Source: an uncultured Lachnospiraceae bacterium
Lineage (GTDB): Bacteria; Bacillota; Clostridia; Lachnospirales; Lachnospiraceae
DNA length: 51,217 bases
Assembly: GCA_902796425.1 (NCBI GenBank)
Contig: CADBPC010000127.1
Location: forward strand, 1 to 51,217
Direction: 5' to 3'
Part shown: positions 1 through 8,576 of the stretch, piece after piece
How the letters are laid out: each line of letters begins with the position of its first letter
Position numbering within the stretch: the first letter of the stretch is position 1
Translations under genes and position numbers: made by a program
Notes under the pieces: model-generated
Told to the model about the DNA's origin: nothing
What the model saw: the letters and a program-made list of their open reading frames with translations, nothing else
Databases searched by the model: none

Positions 1-1062
1 AAGGAAGAACCCGTGATAGAGTCCCCATCCGACGAAGTTCCAGCTGGCACCGTGCCAGAGGCCGGTCAGGAAGAAGACGATAAAGAGGTTCAGGTAGGTG
101 CGCTTTTTGCCCTTGCGGTTGCCGCCGAGCGGGATATAAAGATAATCCCGGAACCAGGAGCTCAGGCTGATGTGCCAGCGGCGCCAGAATTCCTGGATGC
201 TCGAGGAAATGTAGGGATAGTTGAAGTTCTCGAGGAACTCAAAGCCGAACATGCGGCCGAGACCGATGGCCATATCGGAGTAGCCGGAAAAGTCATAATA
301 GATCTGGAGGGTGTAGAAAACAGCTCCCGCCCAGGCCATGAGGCCGGTCATCTCGGTGATTTCCAGGGCGTAAATCTTATCTGCCGCGGAGGCAAGGAGA
401 TTGGCGAGGATGACCTTTTTGCCGAGTCCGTACAGGAAGCGGCGAAGGCCGGAGCCGAGCTTTTCGAGAGTGACGCTCCGTTCGGTGATCTGCGCGTCGA
501 TGTCCTTGTACTGGACGATGGGGCCTGCGATCAGCTGCGGGAAGAACGAAATATAAAGAGCGAGGTTTAAAAGACTCTTCTGGACCTTATATTTTCCCCG
601 GTAGAGGTCGATGACATAGCTCATCGCCTGGAAGGTAAAGAAGGAAATGCCGATCGGGAGCGCGATGGAAGTGACGGGAAACTGAAGTTCTGCCGCCGCC
701 TGCGCGCCGCGGGTGAGAGTCACAATCCCGGTGACGATTTTTGCGGCCGTGCGAAGAACGAAATTCGTGTATTTGAAATAGCCGAGGAACCCGAGATTGG
801 CGGCGATATCCAGTATCAGGAACAGCTTTTTCCTGTCCGCGTCCCCGCGCTGCGCCGCGGCGTCGATGCGAAGGCCGAACCACCAGTTCAAAAGGACGGA
901 GGCAAGGAGCAGGAAAATATAGGAAGGTTCGCCCCAGGCGTAGAAGAGAAGACTTGCCGCCAGGAGGAATATATTTTGATATTTTGTCTTCCGGATAAGG
1001 ACGCTTCCGAGAAATGTTACCGGAAGAAAAATCCAGAGAAAAACCAGTGAGCTGAAAACCAT
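1..1062 (-). CDS. MBOAT family O-acyltransferase (AlgI/DltB-like), 3' end outside window
   Basis: The visible 354 codons encode a polytopic membrane protein that starts MVFSSLVFLWIFLP and runs off the left edge without a stop. MBOAT proteins of the AlgI/DltB group move acyl groups, usually acetyl, across the membrane onto exported polysaccharides or wall polymers. Family marks seen here are the FYAWGEPSY segment near residue 45, the PIGISFFTFQAMSYV block, the FPQLIAGPI loop, the YYDFSGYSDMAIG segment, the EFWRRWHISLSSW loop and the LTGLWHGASW block, whose His is the conserved active-site residue. The start has AAGGAA seven bases upstream. The flippase-like gene lies 85 bp upstream on the same strand. 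The acceptor cannot be told from sequence, and an SGNH partner may lie beyond the edge. It is a different gene from the second MBOAT at 13767-15245. Confidence 0.93.
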   Translation of the reverse strand, partial: MVFSSLVFLWIFLPVTFLGSVLIRKTKYQNIFLLAASLLFYAWGEPSYIFLLLASVLLNWWFGLRIDAAAQRGDADRKKLFLILDIAANLGFLGYFKYTNFVLRTAAKIVTGIVTLTRGAQAAAELQFPVTSIALPIGISFFTFQAMSYVIDLYRGKYKVQKSLLNLALYISFFPQLIAGPIVQYKDIDAQITERSVTLEKLGSGLRRFLYGLGKKVILANLLASAADKIYALEITEMTGLMAWAGAVFYTLQIYYDFSGYSDMAIGLGRMFGFEFLENFNYPYISSSIQEFWRRWHISLSSWFRDYLYIPLGGNRKGKKRTYLNLFIVFFLTGLWHGASWNFVGWGLYHGFFL

Positions 1063-1147
1063 GGGTTTGTTTCCTTAACGTTTAATTGTCCGGTGCGCCG
1101 CGGCAGCCGGGAGGTGCCGCAGTCCGAAGTTAAATATAAAGTATATC

Positions 1148-2404
1148 TTATTCAAAATGTTTTCTCAATTCCGCCTGCGTCAGCAAGAGGAGCACGAGGC
1201 TTACGGCGGCTTCGGTGATGACGAAGGAGATCACGGCTCCGCGGATTCCGTACATGCCGGTAAGAGCCCTTGTCAGAAGGACGGAGCAGATGGCTCCGGC
1301 AAAATATACGGGGGGAATGAGGTTCTGTTTTCTCGCGATGGTGAGCAGGGCGTTCAGAAAGCCGCAAAGCGCAAGGAAGGTCCCGCCGACAAGAAGGAGC
1401 AGGAGCTCCTTTTTCAGGGAGGAGAGATCCGTCGCGTACAGGGCGGAGAGCACCGGTATGCCCAGAAGCCAGGCTCCGGAGAGGCAGGCTGCCGCGGTGA
1501 TGAACAGGCCGGCGAGGACCTGGCCCGCGCCGGTCAGGTAGAGTCTTGCGTTTTTGGTGTTCCAGTAAATGGTGAGCTTTCCGAGAATAGGCTGGTACAG
1601 GAACATGTTGAGGAGCTGGATCACAAAGACGGGCATCGCGATAAAGCCGTACATCGCCTGCGACGTCTCGTCCATGACCGCGTCGATCGCATATTTCGGC
1701 GCATTGATCAGGTAGAAGGACAGGAAGTTCGCCGCGCAGACCGGGAAGCACTCCTTCATGAGGCCTGCAACGGTCCCCGCGCCCGTTTTCCCTGCCGGCA
1801 GGAGGGCAAGTTCGTTTTTCAAATACAGGAGGCAGGCTCCCGCGCATGCATACGCAAGGGCGCAGGCGATGACCGTGGAGACCAGGAGATCCCGCGTCAG
1901 GTAAAGGGCAGCCAGCATGCCGCCGATACTGACAATGAGCCGGAGGGTCATCAGCTTTCCCGCAAGGTCAAGGCGGCCTCTCTGGTGGAGTCTTCCTTCA
2001 AAGACCTCCTCCAGGGTGTCCTCCGATTTGAGGACACACATGGAAAAGACCACTGCGGTCTTTGAGAGCGGGTAGCCCGCGGCAAAGTACTCGATGACGC
2101 AGTACACCAGGCTGAATACCAGCATCAGGAGGGTCGTGAAAAGACGGTGCTTTATATAGGTAAAGGCGCTGTATTCCTCCTGCAGGTCGGATACCTGGAA
2201 ATTGCGCACGCCGTAGTTGCCGAAGTACAGGAAAAGATTGGCCGTCGCGAACGCGATGGAATAGATCCCCGCGGCCTCAAGTCCCAGTGCGCGGGAGATC
2301 ACCATCAGCACAAGGACGGACTGTCCGGCGTTCAGGATACCTCCGATGCTGTTCCATATGTAGTTTCCGGCCTCGCTTCGCGAGGCATCGTTTGATACTG
2401 TCAT
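1148..2404 (-). CDS. Polysaccharide flippase-like multi-pass membrane protein (Wzx/MATE superfamily)
   Basis: The product is 418 residues with about twelve to fourteen hydrophobic segments and an N-terminal stretch GNYIWNSIGGILNAGQSVL typical of oligosaccharide flippases of the Wzx/MATE superfamily. Such proteins turn lipid-linked glycan units across the membrane. I chose the ATG at 2404 because longer reading frames would start inside gatD and because the hydrophobic core begins soon after. The ribosome binding site is weak, which fits translation following gatD (14 bp gap). A 6-bp stem (1100-1105 with 1115-1120) lies after the stop but has no T-run, so readthrough into the MBOAT gene is possible. 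Together with the MBOAT gene it suggests export and acylation of a surface glycan. The substrate is unknown. Confidence 0.82.
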   Translation of the reverse strand: MTVSNDASRSEAGNYIWNSIGGILNAGQSVLVLMVISRALGLEAAGIYSIAFATANLFLYFGNYGVRNFQVSDLQEEYSAFTYIKHRLFTTLLMLVFSLVYCVIEYFAAGYPLSKTAVVFSMCVLKSEDTLEEVFEGRLHQRGRLDLAGKLMTLRLIVSIGGMLAALYLTRDLLVSTVIACALAYACAGACLLYLKNELALLPAGKTGAGTVAGLMKECFPVCAANFLSFYLINAPKYAIDAVMDETSQAMYGFIAMPVFVIQLLNMFLYQPILGKLTIYWNTKNARLYLTGAGQVLAGLFITAAACLSGAWLLGIPVLSALYATDLSSLKKELLLLLVGGTFLALCGFLNALLTIARKQNLIPPVYFAGAICSVLLTRALTGMYGIRGAVISFVITEAAVSLVLLLLTQAELRKHFE

Positions 2405-2417
2405 AGAATTGCCGCAT

Positions 2418-3152
2418 TCAGGCGGAAACAATCCGCGAAAGCACGCTCTCATGCGCCAGAGTTTCAAAACCGTCCGAAAGAGGTAGAAGCTCTGCGCTGC
2501 CGTATTTTCTCTCAAGCGCTGTCTTCAGGATAAAATCACACAGCTCCGGGTTTTTCGGAAGAATGGGGCCGTGACTGTAGGAGCCGAAGATGTTCCGGAA
2601 GCGGACGCCCTCGGTCTTGTCCTCACCGTTGTTTCCAAAGCCCTTAATGACGGTTCCGAGCGGCTTTACGCCGCTTCCGAGCCATGTTTTGCCGCTGTGG
2701 TTTTCAAAGCCGACGACCGTGGAGGCGCCGGACTCTTCCCCGAGGCGGAAGGCGTAATTGCCGATCATCCGGGTTTTGCTGCCCTCCGTATAGAAATCGA
2801 CGATGCCGAGGAATTCGCACTTTACGCCGTCGTGGGTCTGGTAATAGTGGCCCATCATCTGGTAGCCGCCGCAGATGCAAAGAAACGTCTTTCCGTCCTC
2901 TGCAGCGGAGCGGATCTCATTCCCCATTCCTCTTTTGAGGTCTTCCAGAAGGACCTCCTGCTCGAAATCCTGTCCCCCGCCGATAAAGAAAAGATCATAG
3001 TCTTTAAGGCTCTCGCCGCTCCCGATGCCGACTCCCGTCACGGTGCAGTCAATTCCCCGCCATTTCAGGCGGTTTTCAAGACACCGGATATTGCCGCGGT
3101 CCCCGTACAGGTTGAGTACTTCGGGATAGAGATGACATATTTTGAGGTCCAT
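2418..3152 (-). CDS. gatD: Lipid II isoglutaminyl synthase, glutamine amidotransferase subunit GatD
   Basis: This 244-residue protein is a class I (CobB/CobQ-like) glutamine amidotransferase. With MurT it amidates the alpha-carboxyl of D-Glu at position 2 of the lipid II stem peptide, giving D-isoglutamine, in the cytoplasm before flipping. The nucleophile is Cys94 in the CICGGYQ motif. Arg128 (SKTRMIG) and His194 (YSHGP) match the residues known to matter in the Staphylococcus GatD. The N-terminal HLYPEVLNLYGDRGN segment is also typical of the family. AAAGGA precedes the start, and murT ends 5 bp upstream, so the pair is co-transcribed. Identification is strong because partner, order and active-site residues all agree. 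Confidence 0.95.
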   Translation of the reverse strand: MDLKICHLYPEVLNLYGDRGNIRCLENRLKWRGIDCTVTGVGIGSGESLKDYDLFFIGGGQDFEQEVLLEDLKRGMGNEIRSAAEDGKTFLCICGGYQMMGHYYQTHDGVKCEFLGIVDFYTEGSKTRMIGNYAFRLGEESGASTVVGFENHSGKTWLGSGVKPLGTVIKGFGNNGEDKTEGVRFRNIFGSYSHGPILPKNPELCDFILKTALERKYGSAELLPLSDGFETLAHESVLSRIVSA

Positions 3153-3157
3153 GGTGA

Positions 3158-4588
3158 TTATCCTTTCCAGAAGGCCTGCGTGCCGGTGGCCTGTGCAAGA
3201 ACATCGCGCAGGGCCAGCATGGAGGTATAGTTCGGCAGCACGAATACGGGAACGTCGGAGGCTTTCATGATCTCAAGGAGCTTTGCGTTGTCCTTTATGA
3301 GCGTTACGGACTCCTCCTTCGCGCCGGCGTATTTCAGGCGAAGCTGCATATCCTCCGCCCGGTCTCCGGACACATAAATATGCCGGAGCCTGCCGCACCC
3401 GCAGACCTTTTCATAGTCCGCGTCCCAGATCCAGGAAATATCGTGTCCGTCCGCGGTCCTGTCGTTGAGGCAGAAAACAGCATCGAAGGTCTCCTCCATG
3501 TCCGCGAGATAGGAGAGCGCCTGGTTGCAGCCCGCGGGATTCTTGACAAGAATCATCTGCACGTCGCACTTTCCCGGGCGGAAGGTCTCCATTCTGCCAA
3601 AGCTCGAGTGGACGTTGGCAAGGGAGCTTAAGATTTCTTCCCTCGGAAGGCCGAAGGCGCTGTAGGCACAGATCGCGGCGGCAGCGTTGTAGGTGTTGTA
3701 CACCGCGGGAAGCGCGATGTGGACTTCCTGCTCTTTTCCTGCCGGGGCTTTTGCGGATTCCGTCCCGCCCTCTTTCGCGCCGCCTTCGGGCAGGCGCATC
3801 CTTACATCGGTTCCCCTGGGGCCCATGTGGACAAAGTCTGTCACGGCGACATCGGGCTTTGCCCTTTTATAGCCGCAGGAAGGACAGAAGAACCCTCCCA
3901 GATGGGCGTAGGTGTGATACTCGTACTGATACTCATTTCCGCACCGTATGCAGTATTTCGCATCGGAGATCTCGGCGTCCTTCTGCTCGCCGACCGGTGT
4001 ATCGATTCCGTACCAGAGAACTTTGTTGGGCATATCCTGCGCGAGGGAGGCGGTCAGGGACTCGTCCGCGTTAAGGCACAGGACGGCGTCCGGGACCTTC
4101 GAGATTCCCTCCCGGATCGCGTTCAGCGTGTGGGTGATCTCGCCGTACCGGTCCAGCTGGTCGCGGAAAAGGTTTGTCACGACGATGACCTTCGGATGGA
4201 TCAGCGGGACAACGTGCCTCAGCGCTCCCTCGTCGCATTCGATAACCGCGTAATGCGTCTTCGGGCGTCCGGTAATGGTGGCGTTGCAGGTGATCTCGGC
4301 GGTAACGCCCGAGAGCAGGTTGGCGCCGGACTTGTTGGAGAGGCACTCTCTTCCGGAGGAGGTCAGCGCATGCTCGAGCATGCGGCAGGTCGTCGTCTTG
4401 CCGTTGGTTCCGGTGACGACGATGATCTCCATCCCCTCGCTTGTCACCTCCAGGATGTTCTTTGCGAAAACTCTCGCTGCCTTGCCGGGAAGAGCGGTGC
4501 CTCCCTTTTTTGCGAGCCGAAGGCCTGTCCTTGTCGCTTTGCAGGCGGCGACTGCCGCCACGGTCTGTAAAATGTTAGGTTTACTCAT
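3158..4588 (-). CDS. murT: Lipid II isoglutaminyl synthase, Mur-ligase-like subunit MurT
   Basis: MurT activates the D-Glu carboxylate of lipid II with ATP and receives ammonia from GatD. The 476-residue product has the ATP-binding loop VTGTNGKTTT near residues 58-67. A four-cysteine zinc ribbon (Cys213, Cys216, Cys235, Cys238) sits in the middle domain, as in characterised MurT proteins. The C-terminal MurT-specific (DUF1727) region contains DISWIWD near residues 383-389, around the catalytic Asp. It is somewhat longer than the staphylococcal protein, partly because of a low-complexity Lys/Glu/Gly/Ala stretch around residues 268-289. The start at 4588 has only a weak ribosome binding site. 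The gene leads directly into gatD. Confidence 0.95.
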   Translation of the reverse strand: MSKPNILQTVAAVAACKATRTGLRLAKKGGTALPGKAARVFAKNILEVTSEGMEIIVVTGTNGKTTTCRMLEHALTSSGRECLSNKSGANLLSGVTAEITCNATITGRPKTHYAVIECDEGALRHVVPLIHPKVIVVTNLFRDQLDRYGEITHTLNAIREGISKVPDAVLCLNADESLTASLAQDMPNKVLWYGIDTPVGEQKDAEISDAKYCIRCGNEYQYEYHTYAHLGGFFCPSCGYKRAKPDVAVTDFVHMGPRGTDVRMRLPEGGAKEGGTESAKAPAGKEQEVHIALPAVYNTYNAAAAICAYSAFGLPREEILSSLANVHSSFGRMETFRPGKCDVQMILVKNPAGCNQALSYLADMEETFDAVFCLNDRTADGHDISWIWDADYEKVCGCGRLRHIYVSGDRAEDMQLRLKYAGAKEESVTLIKDNAKLLEIMKASDVPVFVLPNYTSMLALRDVLAQATGTQAFWKG

Positions 4589-4609
4589 ATTCAGTCACAC
4601 TATAGACTC

Positions 4610-5401
4610 TCATCCTGCCAGGATCAGAGGAATTAGAACGCCGGTCAGAAGATACAGCACCGGCTGGTGCAGCAGGTAGATCAAAAGAGAATGCCTTCCC
4701 ATAAAGGAAAAGGGAGGGATGCTGATCTTAAAAACAGGGTGGCCCGTCACTTTCTTTTCCATCAGGTACCCGGTCAGGAAATACCCGCACAGATAAAGGA
4801 AAATCCACGGAATCAGGGAAAAATAGTCCGTCGACCAGAAGCCTGGATCCCTAAAGCCAAACCATGTCGCCGCAGACCCCCTGTAAAGAGAAACGGGGAG
4901 AGTAAGCTTTATCCCCGGAAGCGGCATAAGGAAGCCGCTGTTTACCCACCTTGTCAGGAAGAACAGGTACGCGGATATGAAAAGGCCCGGGATCGGACGA
5001 ACCTTTTCGAGGAGAGGCCTTGCCGCGGCGAGAATCAGCATCGCACTGCCGATCAGGGTCAGTACCCCGAAGACCACCCGGTCCTCCGAAAGAAACAGCA
5101 CTGTCACCGCCGTGACCAGGAGGCCGCAGAAGGAGACGGTCAGTCCCCGCTTCCACAGATGCCTTGAAAATGGGATGCACATCCCCGACAGCAGAATGAA
5201 GGTCCAGCAGATGCTCTGCTGCCAGAAAAAGGAGCCCCGGGAATGATACCAGGGCCAGTTTATGCCCGCGATATAGACAACGTCCCATGCTCCGTGAAAG
5301 AGAATCATGCTGACAATGGTGATCCCGCGGATTGTGTCCAGAAGAGCAAGGCGGCTTTTCCCCGACGGCCTGCCCGCTGCATTCTCAGTCTTTATCCTCA
5401 T
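4610..5401 (-). CDS. DUF1624 / HGSNAT-like membrane acyltransferase
   Basis: The 263-residue product begins MRIKTENAAG and has roughly seven or eight hydrophobic segments. The motif LALLDTIRGITIVSMILFHG near the N-terminus matches the DUF1624 family, related to heparan-alpha-glucosaminide N-acetyltransferase, with its conserved His in the FHG of the first membrane helix. Such proteins are thought to carry acetyl groups across the membrane to sugar amines, but bacterial members are poorly studied. GGGAGG lies just upstream of the chosen ATG, and the gene overlaps the end of the preceding one by 17 bases, so translation is probably coupled. It lies 21 bp upstream of murT, placing it in the envelope operon. 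The function is inferred from family only. Confidence 0.8.
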   Translation of the reverse strand: MRIKTENAAGRPSGKSRLALLDTIRGITIVSMILFHGAWDVVYIAGINWPWYHSRGSFFWQQSICWTFILLSGMCIPFSRHLWKRGLTVSFCGLLVTAVTVLFLSEDRVVFGVLTLIGSAMLILAAARPLLEKVRPIPGLFISAYLFFLTRWVNSGFLMPLPGIKLTLPVSLYRGSAATWFGFRDPGFWSTDYFSLIPWIFLYLCGYFLTGYLMEKKVTGHPVFKISIPPFSFMGRHSLLIYLLHQPVLYLLTGVLIPLILAG

Positions 5402-6491
5402 TTTCCTCCCGATGGTGAAGCTGGCAGAGATAATAGCGCCTGCCGTTCTCATCATAATACATGAACATTCCGGCGTTAAGGCAGTCCTCATGCGCGCAGA
5501 AGTGAGGGACGGTCCTGTCGTCGACACAGTCTGCAAAGGAGACATTGCCCTGCCTTGCAAGGTCTATCCCGAGGCGGCTGCGGAACCCCTCTTTGACGCT
5601 CCGGACGGTCTTTTCATCGTCCACCAGCTCCCAGACTCTCTGCTGGGCGTAGGCGGCGTCGCCAAGGTCCGCGAGATAGACGCGCTTTGTGATCATGGTC
5701 GAATAGTCGTCCGAAAAGCCGGCCGCAAGGACAACCGTGCTCGCGTCGTCCGAGTCCCTGATGGAGCCCGGATACGAAAAAACATAGTTATATTCGTCGG
5801 CCTGGTTTGTCTGCGTGTAGCATCTTGCGGCGCTTCCGAAAACGGAAGGGTCAGGCTCTCCTATGCTGAAATCCTCAAGGAGCTCGATCCTCTCGCTGTG
5901 GACAAAGGGATGAAGGACGGAGTGTACCCACATATAACTGACGGCACTGTCTGTCGTGCGCCCGCTGTCATCCGTAAAGCTTGTGCGGTAGACGCGGTCT
6001 GCGGCGTTTTCAAGGGCGCCTGTCAGGTACTCCGTATCCTCCTTCGAGCCCGCCCTCTCAAGCCAGGCTCCCGCAGTATCGAAATCGCTTACAAGCAGCG
6101 CGTCACAGGCAAGAGAATAACAGATATTTTCAAGATCGCTCTCTGCGGCTTTTAAAAGTGTCTGATACTCGCTCTCTTCGCCGACGGTTTCTCCCTGCGG
6201 GCTTTTCTCATTCAGTTCTTTAATGAAGGCTTCCGTCAGGTTCTTTGCGTTTTCCTTTTTGCCCGCCTCCATAAGTGAGCTGCATAAAGCGGCGGTTTCT
6301 TCATAGCGCTGCGAAAGGCCGGTTCCGGAATCGTCCCGGCCCGATGCGGGGCTTCCTACTTCATCCTCCCCGACGATGACCTGTCCGGGGCTGTCCCTGT
6401 CAGGCAGAACCTGTGCGGCATATATAATCAGCAGTATTACGGCGATCCCTGCGAGCGCCGGCAAAATCAGCCTTGATTTCTGAAATTGCAT
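5385..6491 (-). CDS. Membrane-anchored extracytoplasmic protein of unknown function
   Basis: I do not recognise a named family. The chosen start (MQFQKSRLIL) has GGGGG about nine bases upstream and is followed at once by one hydrophobic helix (about residues 7-26). The remaining roughly 340 residues should lie outside the membrane. This part is rich in Glu, Asp and Ala and reads as helical, for example the segment around EAGKKENAKNLTEAFIKEL, which recalls tetratricopeptide-like helix pairs. Four cysteines near the C-terminus (DCVDD, FCAHEDC, LCQLHH) together with His residues could form a small metal or disulfide site. It is the first gene of the minus-strand run into the acyltransferase, MurT and GatD, so an envelope role is plausible. 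An ATG at 6521 is a less likely alternative start. Confidence 0.7.
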   Translation of the reverse strand: MQFQKSRLILPALAGIAVILLIIYAAQVLPDRDSPGQVIVGEDEVGSPASGRDDSGTGLSQRYEETAALCSSLMEAGKKENAKNLTEAFIKELNEKSPQGETVGEESEYQTLLKAAESDLENICYSLACDALLVSDFDTAGAWLERAGSKEDTEYLTGALENAADRVYRTSFTDDSGRTTDSAVSYMWVHSVLHPFVHSERIELLEDFSIGEPDPSVFGSAARCYTQTNQADEYNYVFSYPGSIRDSDDASTVVLAAGFSDDYSTMITKRVYLADLGDAAYAQQRVWELVDDEKTVRSVKEGFRSRLGIDLARQGNVSFADCVDDRTVPHFCAHEDCLNAGMFMYYDENGRRYYLCQLHHREENEDKD

Positions 6492-6629
6492 TCGTTTACC
6501 CCCAAGCGGAGTCAGATTCATGGTATCATTAATTATTGTAACTGCCTGGAACCCATGCCCGGAATGCTGTGCATCACCGAAACATGCCGGGTACTTTGGC
6601 ACATGTATCATAACATGAAAAGGAGGCAT

Positions 6630-8531
6630 ATGAGGGGAAGAAATTCATTTTCAGATAAAAGACCGGTAAGAGCGGCTTTTCTGCTCGCGCTCTTTGTCCT
6701 CTGCCTGCTGGGCACAGTGCCTGTTGCCGCGAGGGCGGCGGAAGGGGAGGCCTCTGGGAACGCCTTTTCGCAGCAGGAACAGGAAAGAGAGCTGTCACAG
6801 TCGGAGCTGCGGCGCCTGACCGCCGCGCTTGATTTCAATGATATCGGTTTTTTTGCCTGCACCTATTACCGGCCGGAGGAAATCGACTGGCATGAGGTGC
6901 TCTATAACGGCGCGGGGATCGCGAGCGGCGCGACAAGGCTCCAGAGGCAGCGCTATGAGGAACTCTCGGGCTTTCCTCTCGAGACGGGAATTGTCGCGAT
7001 CTACGGCAGTGATATCCGGAGATTTGTAAAAAATAAGACAGGCATGGATTACAGCGACGCCAGGAAACCCCTGGAGTCTCCCACGTGGATCTGTCTTGAG
7101 GACGACGATCTGTACATCACCCAGCACGGGGATACAAATGCCTTTCCCGTGACATTTACCTCCGGAACCGTCGACGGTGAAATCTACAGGCTGCGTTATA
7201 CGGGCTCCGACTGGAGACGTTTCCGCTTTGAGTGTGAATACGAGATCGCGGTAAGGATCCGGGGAGGCAGATGGATGTACATCTCCAATCTTCCCGCGGA
7301 CCAGACGCCCCCGGTAACTCTTCTCGACATTGAGTTTTATGACAGCCGGGCGGATGCCCGGGCAGCCGCGCAGGAGATGGTCCGGGCCGACAGGCCTTCG
7401 TACGCCGAGCCGGAAGCCTGGCTCTGGGCGGTGGTAAAGGCCGCGCAGGATGACACCGTGGTCGTCATCGACTACGCGGCGACAGATGAAAACGGAGGCG
7501 GCGGGCTTGCGGACATCATGCTGCAGGAAGGCGTCTTCCGGCCGGGCGAAAATGTATATTCCGCCGTTATGAAAAAGGGAGAAACCTTTGCGATCCAGGT
7601 CAATCTTGCCTGGGTTCCCTTTATGAGAATCGCTGCCGTCAGCGGCGCATATTACGGCGAGTATATGTTCGGGGAGGAGAACTGGCTCTACAGGCAGGAT
7701 GAGAGAGGCCTGCAGAAGCCGGTCTACGTCACCGGGCATGACCTGAACGGCGAAAAGCGGGGAACAGACTATCAGGATGAGACGGATCTTGTGAACTTCC
7801 TGGAGGGGACATGGATCTGCCTGTCCTCGCAGAGCAATGAGCCGGCGGCGCTCTTTACCTTCTCGGACTACCGCTCGCTCACGGTGGAGACGCCGGAGGA
7901 TTCGTGGCATTTCTATCTTGAATACGGCAGAGCCTACGCCGGCAGCGATGAAGCGCCGGACCTTATCGCAACCAGTGCCTATGACGATGAAACAAGGGAA
8001 AAACTCGGCGGCGCGGGCGCCGGGGACCGCCTGGAGACGGGGAGCTATCTTATCAGTGCGGTTCAGATGTACGGCGAGCAGCTGATAAGGCTCCTGCAGG
8101 TCGGCGGCGGCTATGCGGCGCTTTCCGAAATTCTTCCCGGAGCGGGGGACGGCGATGTTGAGTACAGCCTCGTCCGCTACCGCGGGACCTTCATTGAAGA
8201 GAGCCAGGGCCAGCAGGAGGAGCAGAGCAGCGCATATTACGGCGATGACAGCACCAGTGTCGGCAGCGCTGTCACGCAGGAGGTCAAGGCGGCCTTCAGC
8301 CAGCTCCTTAAGCTTGACGAGACGGCGGAGAAGATCTCTGCCGGGATGGTTGTCTATTATGACGGCATGCAGACCATCGAGGAGAGAGAATGCTTTGTGT
8401 TTGATTTCGGAACGGATCACCCGGAGCATTTCGTCCATGAGGATTACTACGCGATCAGCGTCGATCTGAGGTATGTATATATCGTCGACCCGATGACCGG
8501 GGACTGGGAGAGAATCCACCGCTTCCGCTGA
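6630..8531 (+). CDS. Large secreted protein of unknown function
   Basis: The 633-residue product starts with a clear signal peptide: a basic N-terminus, the hydrophobic core AAFLLALFVLCLLG and a likely signal peptidase I site after VAARA. No later hydrophobic anchor is seen, so it is probably released or held by another protein. The body is acidic and Tyr/Trp-rich, with several beta-strand-like segments. A Gln/Glu/Ser-rich linker near residues 530-550 separates it from a last part containing VVYYDGMQ and VYIVDPMTGDWERI. I do not recognise a catalytic motif. The ATG at 6630 follows AAGGAGG at a short spacing (3 bases) and is the only start that keeps the signal peptide intact. The gene is divergent from 5385-6491 (138 bp apart) and 45 bp ahead of the zinc-ribbon gene, suggesting one transcript. 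Confidence 0.75.
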   Translation: MRGRNSFSDKRPVRAAFLLALFVLCLLGTVPVAARAAEGEASGNAFSQQEQERELSQSELRRLTAALDFNDIGFFACTYYRPEEIDWHEVLYNGAGIASGATRLQRQRYEELSGFPLETGIVAIYGSDIRRFVKNKTGMDYSDARKPLESPTWICLEDDDLYITQHGDTNAFPVTFTSGTVDGEIYRLRYTGSDWRRFRFECEYEIAVRIRGGRWMYISNLPADQTPPVTLLDIEFYDSRADARAAAQEMVRADRPSYAEPEAWLWAVVKAAQDDTVVVIDYAATDENGGGGLADIMLQEGVFRPGENVYSAVMKKGETFAIQVNLAWVPFMRIAAVSGAYYGEYMFGEENWLYRQDERGLQKPVYVTGHDLNGEKRGTDYQDETDLVNFLEGTWICLSSQSNEPAALFTFSDYRSLTVETPEDSWHFYLEYGRAYAGSDEAPDLIATSAYDDETREKLGGAGAGDRLETGSYLISAVQMYGEQLIRLLQVGGGYAALSEILPGAGDGDVEYSLVRYRGTFIEESQGQQEEQSSAYYGDDSTSVGSAVTQEVKAAFSQLLKLDETAEKISAGMVVYYDGMQTIEERECFVFDFGTDHPEHFVHEDYYAISVDLRYVYIVDPMTGDWERIHRFR

Positions 8532-8576
8532 AAATATTCGCGATTCTGGTAACACACAAGATTTGGAGGATGGGAT

